Of a stretch of DNA of 20,799 nucleotides, positions 1 to 4,616 are shown one piece after another. A program made the translations under genes and the position numbers. Origin of the DNA: a virus. The stretch's first letter is position 1; every line of letters starts with the position of its first letter. A model generated the notes under the pieces. That model was not told the DNA's origin, did no database searches, and saw nothing but the letters and a program-made list of their open reading frames with translations. The stretch is from positions 503-21,301 of the IMG/VR virus record IMGVR_UViG_3300002161_000042; one strand, given 5' to 3'.

Positions 1-16
1 CACGGCGCTGATACAT
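1..16 (-). CDS. Possible 5' end of the next leftward early gene (partial)
   Basis: An ATG lies one base beyond the TAG stop of the DUF1376 gene, with a purine-rich stretch (GAAGAGAAG) a few bases before it. Only five codons, reading MYQRR, are inside the window. The spacing matches the tight gene packing of this operon, so a further gene (perhaps a replication gene, since DUF1376 genes usually sit beside those) is plausible. The product cannot be identified. Confidence 0.25.
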
Positions 17-17
17 C

Positions 18-335
18 CTAACTTCTCTTCTTACTCTTGGCAAGCCGCGCTTTAGCCGCCCTGCCCTCCAGCTCCTTCCTGCGGTCTACCTCTTCCTTGA
101 GAGCGTAGTTGACGTATCCCTCTGGAGTCGGGTGAAAAAAATCCTGTAAGACGGGTTCTATGCAGTCCCAATCGAGTCCTACTAGCGTTTCAATTTCTGC
201 ATGGTCTAGGGGCAACGGCCCTTCCTTCAGGTAGTAGATGTCAATCATCCGCCTGAAAGCTAGATCCTCAGCGTCTGGAAGATGCTCTGTCAAGCGCAGG
301 TAGTGCTCAACGTTAAATTTGTACCAGTCCATCAT
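18..335 (-). CDS. DUF1376 (YdaU-like) protein
   Basis: This 105-residue protein matches the DUF1376 pattern: an N-terminal WYKFNVEHYLR-type segment, the EDLAFRRMIDIYYL helix at about residues 23-36, and a charged lysine/arginine-rich C-terminus. DUF1376 (YdaU) proteins are small phage and prophage proteins found next to replication initiators and DnaC-type helicase loaders. Their molecular role is not established. Some family members carry an extra C-terminal extension, so this is a short form. The start overlaps the upstream stop as ATGA and has GGAGGA before it, inside the end of the upstream gene, so translation is probably coupled. A second ATG follows immediately and could also be used. 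The family assignment is fairly sure; a replication role is inferred from context only. Confidence 0.75.
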   Translation of the reverse strand: MMDWYKFNVEHYLRLTEHLPDAEDLAFRRMIDIYYLKEGPLPLDHAEIETLVGLDWDCIEPVLQDFFHPTPEGYVNYALKEEVDRRKELEGRAAKARLAKSKKRS

Positions 336-511
336 TCCTCCGGGATGTCACGCCATTCGGCTTCGATGACATAAGTCGTCTCGTCTTTGAAACCCTCTTG
401 GATCCACTTCTGCTGGAGAACCTGTATCGGCTTCTCGTTCATAAAGGTGTGATCAAGCTTTTCGGTTTTCACTCGTTTAACAAGTCTCAGCTCTGCTGTC
501 GGCTTCCACAT
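332..511 (-). CDS. Small early protein, paralogue of the 65-residue protein at 2210-2407
   Basis: This is a 59-residue protein of unknown function. I chose the ATG that begins MWKPTAELRL. It sits two bases after the upstream stop and has AAGGA at a good distance; a TTG two codons upstream would add only two residues. It aligns along its length with the protein at 2210-2407: PTxxLRxV near the start, VLQQxW in the middle and EWRDxPxEE at the end. The pair therefore looks like a duplication within one operon. There are no membrane segments or cysteines. The conserved tryptophans and the EWRD motif suggest a small folded domain, but no function can be assigned. Confidence 0.75.
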   Translation of the reverse strand: MWKPTAELRLVKRVKTEKLDHTFMNEKPIQVLQQKWIQEGFKDETTYVIEAEWRDIPEE

Positions 512-513
512 GA

Positions 514-696
514 TCAATCCTTATAGAGGGGAATCCACGATGCGGGCAGGTTCTTGCCATCCATACGATATCTCCCAGAGACCGGGTGATACCAACAGAA
601 GGGTGTTCGGCTTGCTTTGGCTTTCTCCATCTCGATGATCTGGTCAATGGCGTTCCGAGCAATCATCGCTAAGTCGGAGGTTAGTTGATCAGTCAT
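514..696 (-). CDS. Hypothetical early protein, 60 aa
   Basis: The first half (about residues 6-30) is probably helical. The second half contains PFCWYHPVSGRYRMDG and ends WIPLYKD. The WxPLY ending resembles the WSPLYTAP segment of the next protein upstream, a motif common in small phage proteins of unknown function, so the two may be distantly related. The ATG overlaps the upstream stop as ATGA. Function unknown. It is kept as a gene because it tiles exactly between its neighbours on the same strand. Confidence 0.7.
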   Translation of the reverse strand: MTDQLTSDLAMIARNAIDQIIEMEKAKASRTPFCWYHPVSGRYRMDGKNLPASWIPLYKD

Positions 697-1085
697 GAGT
701 TCTTAGCCTTGAGCTTGGCTTCGATGTACCGGACAAGTTTTTGATTAGGTATTCGTCCGCTGCCAATTTCTTTCCATTCAATCCACCGCTCCACCTCATC
801 GACATCCTCATCCGTCAGCCCTTGCCACTGGCGCGGTGCGGTGTAGAGCGGACTCCACCCATTGATCGGCCCCGGTGCGAAACTCTCGCTTTCCCATGTG
901 CGCGTTTCCGGGTTCATCCACGACGGGTCGACCCACGCCACCGGCTCCTGCTCTGGCTGCGCCAGCCTCTCGCGCAGGGCGGTGGTGGCATTGTCAATTG
1001 CCTCTAGCGTGTTATCGGCAAAACACGCAGGTCGTGCTGTGTCCAGCGCCTCCAGCGCCTGCCTAAACAATTCACGATCCATCAT
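693..1085 (-). CDS. Hypothetical phage protein with EPVAW...PLYTAP motif
   Basis: This 130-residue protein is of a recognisable but uncharacterised phage type. An N-terminal helix is followed by an EQEPVAWVDP segment at about residues 45-54, then WSPLYTAPRQWQGLTDEDV and a C-terminal acidic/basic helix. Proteins with the EPVAW...PLYTAP arrangement are frequent in phages and prophages of Proteobacteria; no biochemical role is known to me. The ATG overlaps the upstream HNH stop as ATGA, with GGGAGG five bases before it. A second ATG follows directly. Confidence 0.75.
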   Translation of the reverse strand: MMDRELFRQALEALDTARPACFADNTLEAIDNATTALRERLAQPEQEPVAWVDPSWMNPETRTWESESFAPGPINGWSPLYTAPRQWQGLTDEDVDEVERWIEWKEIGSGRIPNQKLVRYIEAKLKAKNS

Positions 1086-1570
1086 GCCAGCCTCCCGAGG
1101 ATTTCATTCTTGGCTGCGAGGTAAGCCGCGTGGGCCTGCTCTGGCGTGTCGTAGGTGCCAAGGTTTCGCTTCTTCTTTGCAATGCGAATCTCTGCCCGCC
1201 AGCCTGAGCCGTTGCGTGACACTCCAAGAAAGCCAGAGCTATTCGTGCGATACGGGCGGCGGACGTTCAGCAGGTTCAGCGGATGTTCAACGTCCCGCAG
1301 ATTGGCAATCCTGTTGTCGTCTTTCACGCCGTTGATGTGGTCAATGGAATGCTCGGGCCAACCGCCGTGGCAATACAGCCATGCCAGTCGATGTGCCTTG
1401 TAAGCCTTCTCGTTGATCGTGATGATGGTGTAGCCATGAACATCTTTAGCTCCAGCCATCTTACCTGCCTTGCGGTGGCCAGCGTCATTGCGCCACGTGA
1501 ATACGCCCGTTTCAAGGTTGTAGTCAAGCAGGCTCAAAACATCCTGCTGCATTAGTTCTCTGTCAGTCAT
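1082..1570 (-). CDS. HNH endonuclease with C-terminal AP2 DNA-binding domain
   Basis: This 162-residue protein has two recognisable parts. Residues 57-93 form an HNH_3-type nuclease core with H60, the D77-H78 pair in SIDHING, N86 and N90. Residues 113-158 form an AP2/ERF-like DNA-binding domain (GFLGVSRNGSGWRAEIR, then LGTYDTPEQAHAAYL). The combination is typical of free-standing phage homing endonucleases, which cut DNA lacking the gene and so promote their own spread. All expected HNH residues are present, so it is probably active. Unusually for a mobile gene, both ends overlap the neighbours by four bases (ATGA), so it is built into the operon's translational coupling. A role in phage DNA processing instead of homing cannot be excluded. 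Confidence 0.9.
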   Translation of the reverse strand: MTDRELMQQDVLSLLDYNLETGVFTWRNDAGHRKAGKMAGAKDVHGYTIITINEKAYKAHRLAWLYCHGGWPEHSIDHINGVKDDNRIANLRDVEHPLNLLNVRRPYRTNSSGFLGVSRNGSGWRAEIRIAKKKRNLGTYDTPEQAHAAYLAAKNEILGRLA

Positions 1571-1794
1571 GATGTATATCCATCCTTAACAACTTTGTGC
1601 AGTGCCTCAGTCAGCGCACCGATCAGTTGCAACCTGTCTTGTGTCGGGCTGCTCTTGATCTTGAACTGCCCACGATCTTTCCAGAACAGCACAACGATTG
1701 CTGTGTCTGGGTTTTCGTCGATAGCTTCATAGAGTATTTCCGCTGCGGCCTCTTTGTACTTGTCTGTAATCGCTACTGGCTGTAGTTTGGTCAT
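1567..1794 (-). CDS. Hypothetical early protein, 75 aa
   Basis: This small protein has an N-terminal helix, a central hydrophobic strand (TAIVVLFWKD, about residues 31-40), a second strand (GQFKIKSS) and a C-terminal helix (RLQLIGALTEALHKVV). The strand-strand-helix order suggests a compact alpha/beta domain. Similar short proteins occur among phage early genes, with no known function. The start overlaps the upstream stop as ATGA and has GGGGAG four bases before the ATG. Confidence 0.7.
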   Translation of the reverse strand: MTKLQPVAITDKYKEAAAEILYEAIDENPDTAIVVLFWKDRGQFKIKSSPTQDRLQLIGALTEALHKVVKDGYTS

Positions 1795-2213
1795 TTCTCT
1801 CCCCTCGCTCTGATTGCTGCCTCGATCTCAACGCTTCCGCCATGTCTAGCCACAATCTCAATACACTCATCAATAGCTTTGTTCCAGATCGCAACAGCTA
1901 ACGCCGTGTAAGCGTTGCGTGGCCCTTCGACGCACAAATCCATATTGAGATGCGTGACGTTGCCGTCTTTGTCCACTCGTGCCCATTCTTGTGCCGGTTG
2001 TCTAAATGAAAATGCAGTGCTCTCTGATCCGGGGGTAACACCGATGCCATCAGTCATGTTGATCCGCATATACTCAACAGGTTCTCCCATTACCAGCGGT
2101 GCAGACTTAACTTGTGGTGGAGTACCAATACCGACATTCCCGTCGGCGTGGTAAGTTAAATCAACCCTCTCCCACTCAATGGCTTCTTTGCCATCTTTAA
2201 TTACATTGCTCAT
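1791..2213 (-). CDS. Hypothetical early protein with C-terminal AIRARG module
   Basis: I place the start at the ATG reading MSNVIKDG (140 residues). It has GGAGG seven bases upstream and forms an ATGA overlap with the upstream gene; a longer frame of ten more codons would lack such a signal. The middle contains FSFRQPAQEWARVDKDGNV. The C-terminal part (about residues 100-140) runs through a helix with ECIEIVARHG and ends IEAAIRARGEK. That ending is shared with the protein at 2412-2642 and more distantly with 2828-3049. Function unknown. Confidence 0.7.
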   Translation of the reverse strand: MSNVIKDGKEAIEWERVDLTYHADGNVGIGTPPQVKSAPLVMGEPVEYMRINMTDGIGVTPGSESTAFSFRQPAQEWARVDKDGNVTHLNMDLCVEGPRNAYTALAVAIWNKAIDECIEIVARHGGSVEIEAAIRARGEK

Positions 2214-2407
2214 TTCTCTTCCTCCAGCGGCACATCGCGCCATTCACCGGGTGCGCCGTTAATCCAATGAACGTACTGACTGTTGTCCTCCCACCATTGT
2301 TGCAGGACGCGGATCTTCCCAGCCTCGTAAGTCGTTTCAGGGTCATATCCAAATAGCGGCATACGAATCTCTCGTTCAACGAACCGCAGCTTGTTGGTTG
2401 GTGTCAT
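2210..2407 (-). CDS. Small early protein, paralogue of the 59-residue protein at 332-511
   Basis: The start is set at the ATG reading MTPTNKLRFV, giving 65 residues. It lies four bases after the upstream stop and has AGGGGG ahead of it; the upstream extension of the frame only reads through the end of the neighbouring gene. The protein shares PTxxLRxVxR, IRVLQQWW and GEWRDVPLEEE with the protein at 332-511. Its C-terminus carries the GGAGG used by the next gene, and the stop overlaps that gene's start as ATGA. Unknown function; small soluble acidic protein. Confidence 0.75.
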   Translation of the reverse strand: MTPTNKLRFVEREIRMPLFGYDPETTYEAGKIRVLQQWWEDNSQYVHWINGAPGEWRDVPLEEEK

Positions 2408-2411
2408 TTCT

Positions 2412-2642
2412 TCACCCCCTTGCTCTGATTGCAGCAGCACAATCAAGTGCCACACCTAGCACCATGTTTGATGGTTTGTTTGCGATCTCATCGCACACCT
2501 GAGCACAAGCAGATCGCTCGGCAGCGGCGACAAGAGCGGCGAAGCGTTCAACGATTAGCGCATACGGTTCTTCCGTCAGATCGTTGACGTACAGATGTAG
2601 TCCTGCCTCCCGCGCCATCCTGATGATGTCATCTCTATTCAC
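2412..2642 (-). CDS. Small early protein of the CAQVC...AIRARG family
   Basis: I chose the GTG that reads (M)NRDDIIRMAREAG, giving 76 residues. GGAG lies seven bases before it, and members of this phage protein type begin the same way. The longer ATG form would start inside the upstream gene. The order is an N-terminal helix (DDIIRMAREAGL), a short strand, a long helix with ERFAALVAAAERSACAQVC and a C-terminal CAAAIRARG. This architecture is common in phages of Proteobacteria but uncharacterised. The spaced cysteines in ACAQVC and LDCAA might bind metal or pack together, but this is speculative. Confidence 0.75.
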   Translation of the reverse strand: MNRDDIIRMAREAGLHLYVNDLTEEPYALIVERFAALVAAAERSACAQVCDEIANKPSNMVLGVALDCAAAIRARG

Positions 2643-2838
2643 GTTTCTTCTCCGCTTCCATTTCACGAAGATCCATCGCTGCGTCGGCTACGCCATGCCA
2701 GTCAGATCGGGCAACCATGACTTGCAGGTAATCAATCAACACTTGTCTCTGTGTTTCATACTTCTGATAAACACTTATCGCTGAGGGGTGCGAGGCGTGC
2801 CAAAGTACGTTTCCATCTTCATCTTCTCTACGAAACAT
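2635..2838 (-). CDS. Hypothetical early protein, 67 aa (WHGVADAAMDLREME type)
   Basis: The N-terminal third is polar (MFRREDEDGNVLWHAS). The rest is one long helical stretch, RQVLIDYLQVMV followed by SDWHGVADAAMDLREMEAEKK. The DWHGV.DAAMDLRE segment recurs in small phage early proteins without assigned function. The start overlaps the upstream gene by 11 bases, with AGGAG in front. The last codons overlap the GTG start of the next gene. Confidence 0.7.
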   Translation of the reverse strand: MFRREDEDGNVLWHASHPSAISVYQKYETQRQVLIDYLQVMVARSDWHGVADAAMDLREMEAEKKRE

Positions 2839-3049
2839 GACGGCTCCTGATAGCGTCTATTACGTCTTCTAAGGCGTACTTCACCTTGTCATCCCAAAGC
2901 TTCGCCTGAGCCTCTACAACCTGAGCACAAGCCTCTCGCTCCTCTCTGATGATCTCTACGCATACTTCTAAGATCGCTTGATAAAGGCTAGGAAACGACT
3001 CCGGCGTAATCCCTACCTTCTGAAGCTGCTCGAACACACTCGACTTCAT
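2828..3049 (-). CDS. Small early protein with EREACAQV...AIRSR module
   Basis: This 73-residue, largely helical protein is probably a divergent relative of the protein at 2412-2642. Both have a long helix with (E)R(E/S)ACAQV followed 25-30 residues later by AIR(A/S)R. The first 25 residues (FEQLQKVGITPESFPSLY) differ. The ATG overlaps the stop of the Cro-like gene as ATGA, so it is the second gene of the leftward operon and probably co-translated with the regulator. Function unknown. Confidence 0.7.
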   Translation of the reverse strand: MKSSVFEQLQKVGITPESFPSLYQAILEVCVEIIREEREACAQVVEAQAKLWDDKVKYALEDVIDAIRSRHVS

Positions 3050-3255
3050 CTCAACTCTCCAAAAAGATCCGGCCTGAGATCGGAACGACGAACCTGACCG
3101 TTCGTTAATTGCTCAATCGCCTTCGCTAACTCCGCACTACAGACCCTCCGGTTAGAGATGATCTGACTCATCCATGTCCTTGAAATTCCTAACTTCTCCG
3201 CTAGATCAGCCTTCGATCCCCGCGGCTTTCCTACAAAGTATTCAACTAGTTTCAT
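3046..3255 (-). CDS. Cro/YdaS-like helix-turn-helix regulator
   Basis: This 69-residue protein consists mainly of one helix-turn-helix domain. Helix 2 lies at about residues 15-22 (KADLAEKL), the turn at GIS, and the recognition helix at about 26-34 (RTWMSQIIS). RRVCSAELAKAIEQLT and a C-terminal RPDLFGELR follow. The tail matches small Cro/YdaS-type phage regulators. It is the first gene leftward from the control region, which contains palindromic operator candidates, so it most likely represses its own promoter and the divergent one. I use the ATG five bases after AGGAGG; a GTG directly upstream is too close to that site. No separate CI-like repressor is visible in the window. Confidence 0.85.
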   Translation of the reverse strand: MKLVEYFVGKPRGSKADLAEKLGISRTWMSQIISNRRVCSAELAKAIEQLTNGQVRRSDLRPDLFGELR

Positions 3256-3273
3256 CACTTCCTCCTATGCTGC

Positions 3274-3290
3274 CAAGTTACACTAACTTG
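3274..3290. promoter_or_regulatory. Operator candidate O1 (7-3-7 perfect inverted repeat)
   Basis: The sequence CAAGTTA-CAC-TAACTTG is a perfect 7-base inverted repeat around a 3-base centre. It overlaps the -35 of the rightward promoter and the -10 of the proposed leftward promoter, an ideal position for one dimeric regulator to control both. The Cro-like protein encoded next to it is the natural candidate to bind it. Confidence 0.65.
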
Positions 3291-3303
3291 CTAAGATGTG
3301 CAA
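3275..3303 (-). promoter_or_regulatory. Candidate leftward early promoter
   Basis: Read on the minus strand, TTGCAC (4 of 6 to TTGACA) is followed after 17 bases by TAACTT (only 3 of 6 to TATAAT). The -10 lies within O1. The predicted start would be about 15 bases before the Cro-like ATG, leaving room for its AGGAGG. The -10 is weak, so the exact promoter is uncertain, although some promoter must lie here. Confidence 0.35.
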
Positions 3304-3316
3304 GGGGGTGTATGAT
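3288..3316 (+). promoter_or_regulatory. Rightward early promoter
   Basis: TTGCTA (4 of 6 to TTGACA) and TATGAT (5 of 6 to TATAAT) are separated by exactly 17 bases, the optimum for the main bacterial sigma factor. The -35 overlaps the right arm of O1 and the expected start point lies in O2. The first rightward gene begins about 25 bases further on, after an AAAGGAG ribosome site. Confidence 0.65.
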
Positions 3317-3329
3317 CAAGTTCCACTTG
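3317..3329. promoter_or_regulatory. Operator candidate O2 (5-3-5 inverted repeat)
   Basis: CAAGT-TCC-ACTTG begins directly after the -10 box of the rightward promoter and covers the expected start of transcription. It shares the CAAGT/ACTTG half-sites with O1 but with a shorter gap, so a protein may bind it with different affinity or geometry. Another CAAG at 3301-3304 pairs with the CTTG at 3287-3290, adding a possible third site. Confidence 0.5.
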
Positions 3330-3345
3330 TAGAAAGGAGCGACTA

Positions 3346-3519
3346 ATGAGCGACGATTTTGTGTGGATACCGGCGGCAGCGACAGACGTAGGAAAGAGGA
3401 TCAGGAAGGAGTGGGAGAAGCTAGGTCAGCTTCCGCCTGATCAGGATCCGAAGATCTTGGAAAACCGCAGGAAAGTTTTGGAGTATGGGAAATGCGAGCC
3501 GACGAATTTCATCAAATGA
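3346..3519 (+). CDS. Hypothetical early protein, 57 aa, first gene of rightward operon
   Basis: The ATG follows AAAGGAG at a spacing of six bases and lies just downstream of the rightward promoter. Translation gives MSDDFVWIPAAATDVGKRIR, a basic central helix with KEWEKLGQLP, and an ending of ILENRRKVLEYGK...TNFIK. The protein is small, soluble and rich in charged residues; no domain is recognised. The end overlaps the next gene by 28 bases. Position next to the operators suggests an immediate-early product. It is shorter than 60 codons and easily missed by automatic calling, but the promoter, ribosome site and open frame agree. Confidence 0.75.
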   Translation: MSDDFVWIPAAATDVGKRIRKEWEKLGQLPPDQDPKILENRRKVLEYGKCEPTNFIK

Positions 3520-3743
3520 TGTTGGATCGCCAGAGAGAAGTAGAGGAAGCCGTAGAGAGAGCCGAACGTGGAGAAGCAACTACCGAAGATTGGAAGCTGA
3601 TCCGTTACGAATGTGGACTAAGGAGTAATCATGCTAATAGCGAGAGCAACACAAACCAGCACCTTCAAGCCCGTACCCCCGGGATCACACTTGGCAAGGT
3701 GCTACCGTATCATCGACCTAGGAACGCAGAAGACAACCTTTAA
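3492..3743 (+). CDS. Hypothetical early protein with ERGEATTEDWKLIRYECGL segment
   Basis: The first 45 residues form a charged helix (DEFHQMMLDRQREVEEAVERA) followed by TTEDWKLIRYECGL. Short phage proteins of this kind usually stop soon after that segment. Here the frame runs on for another 39 residues, overlapping the next gene by 113 bases in a different frame. That tail (HANSESNTNQHLQ...) has no protein-like pattern. Either a natural read-on has occurred or a base change removed the original stop. Start: ATG with GGAG eight bases upstream, inside the preceding gene. Function unknown. Confidence 0.6.
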   Translation: MRADEFHQMMLDRQREVEEAVERAERGEATTEDWKLIRYECGLRSNHANSESNTNQHLQARTPGITLGKVLPYHRPRNAEDNL

Positions 3744-4242
3744 CGGTGAATCTAAGTTCATCAAGAAGGTCATGTTCCAGTTCGAGGTTCACTCAGAAGA
3801 TGACGACGGCCCCCTTAAAACCGACAAGGGCGAGCCGATGTCAATCTCGAAGAACTACACCCTATCGCTGTCTGAAAAAGCCGTTCTACGGGCTGATTTA
3901 GAAGCTTGGCGGGGCCGTGAGTTCACCAGAGAAGAACTACAAGGCTTTGAACTGAAGAACGTCCTCGGGGCTTGGTGCCTGATCACCGTTACTAGGGCTA
4001 CAGGTAACGACGGCAAGGAATACACCAACATCACCGCGGTGTCTCCAGTACCTAAAGCGATGAAACAAAACCTTCCTACGCCTTTCAATCAGGTAGGAAT
4101 CTTCTACATCGATGACCCGGATATGGAGATGTTTGAAACCCTGTCTGAGCGGATTCGACAGAAGATCACAGAAACCCCCGAGTGGAAGTCCCGCGGGAAG
4201 TCTATGCCGCTTGAAGATGATTCGTCTTCCATCCCCTTTTGA
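3631..4242 (+). CDS. Putative single-stranded-DNA-binding-like phage protein
   Basis: This 203-residue protein belongs to a conserved phage early-gene type. Visible segments are FKPVPPGSHLARCYRIIDLG near the N-terminus, a strand-rich centre (KVMFQFEVHSE, MSISKNYTLSLSEKAVLRADL), AWRGREFTREEL, and LGAWCLITVTR...YTNITAVSPVPK. The strand-rich core fits an OB-like fold. The last residues are acidic and end DDSSSIPF. Bacterial SSB proteins also end in an acidic tip finishing IPF (DDDIPF in E. coli), which recruits repair and replication enzymes. Placed beside a RecB-type nuclease, an SSB-like role is the best reading, but the fold is inferred from pattern alone. Start: ATG with AAGGAG five bases upstream. 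Confidence 0.65.
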   Translation: MLIARATQTSTFKPVPPGSHLARCYRIIDLGTQKTTFNGESKFIKKVMFQFEVHSEDDDGPLKTDKGEPMSISKNYTLSLSEKAVLRADLEAWRGREFTREELQGFELKNVLGAWCLITVTRATGNDGKEYTNITAVSPVPKAMKQNLPTPFNQVGIFYIDDPDMEMFETLSERIRQKITETPEWKSRGKSMPLEDDSSSIPF

Positions 4243-4251
4243 GGAGCACCT

Positions 4252-4413
4252 ATGTACTCAACCCTAGTGGTTCATACCAGCGAAGTCCCCCGCATTCTGG
4301 CTATGTTGAATGCGCCTAAGCCTGTAGTGAAAGAGGCCAAGCCTGTAGTTAAGGCAGCTCCTAAGAAGCGCCGCGGTCGTCCGCCCAAAGCTAAACCTGT
4401 AGTGGCGGCATGA
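4252..4413 (+). CDS. AT-hook microprotein, 53 aa
   Basis: The ATG follows GAGGAG at five bases and lies nine bases after the SSB-like gene. The first 21 residues (MYSTLVVHTSEVPRILAMLN) may form a short helix. The rest is a histone-tail-like run of Lys, Pro, Ala and Val with three KPVV repeats and a clear AT-hook, KKRRGRPPKAK, at about residues 38-48. AT-hooks bind the minor groove of AT-rich DNA through the RGRP core. The protein is strongly basic and likely binds phage or host DNA. The stop overlaps the next start as ATGA. It is too short for many gene callers; I am confident that it is real. Confidence 0.8.
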   Translation: MYSTLVVHTSEVPRILAMLNAPKPVVKEAKPVVKAAPKKRRGRPPKAKPVVAA

Positions 4414-4616
4414 TGGAACTTCGGCGGATTGAGTTCTATGGCCTTTTTGGGAAGGTCGGTCACCTTGATTGGGAACACGGAACCCTAGTCTTTGAAGGTG
4501 ATCTGGATCAATCCGCCGAAGCCTTTCTAGATCACCTCAACAAAGTCCTGTCAGACAGGCTCCACCAAGCCTATCTAAACGGATGGAATGACGCCCTCAA
4601 GGAAAAGATCAATTGA
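4410..4616 (+). CDS. Hypothetical early protein, 68 aa
   Basis: Two beta-like stretches (LRRIEFYGLFGKVGHLDW and GTLVFEGD) lead into a long C-terminal helix (SAEAFLDHLNKVLSDRLHQAYLNGWNDALKEK). No known domain is recognised. It starts in an ATGA overlap with the AT-hook gene, with a second ATG immediately after, and it lacks a strong ribosome site, so it probably depends on coupled translation. Its stop overlaps the TTG start of the nuclease gene. Confidence 0.7.
   Translation: MMELRRIEFYGLFGKVGHLDWEHGTLVFEGDLDQSAEAFLDHLNKVLSDRLHQAYLNGWNDALKEKIN

Noticed and set aside
862-1335. Long plus-strand frame of 157 codons opposite the leftward early genes
   Set aside because: It lies antisense to two well-supported genes (HNH-AP2 and the EPVAW protein), has no ribosome site of note and its translation is Ser/Arg/Cys-rich without protein-like pattern.
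3046-3258. Cro-like gene paired with an adjacent gene as a toxin-antitoxin system (YdaS/YdaT)
   Set aside because: The helix-turn-helix fits YdaS-type proteins, but neither neighbour looks like a toxin and the position at the divergent promoter is that of a phage Cro regulator.
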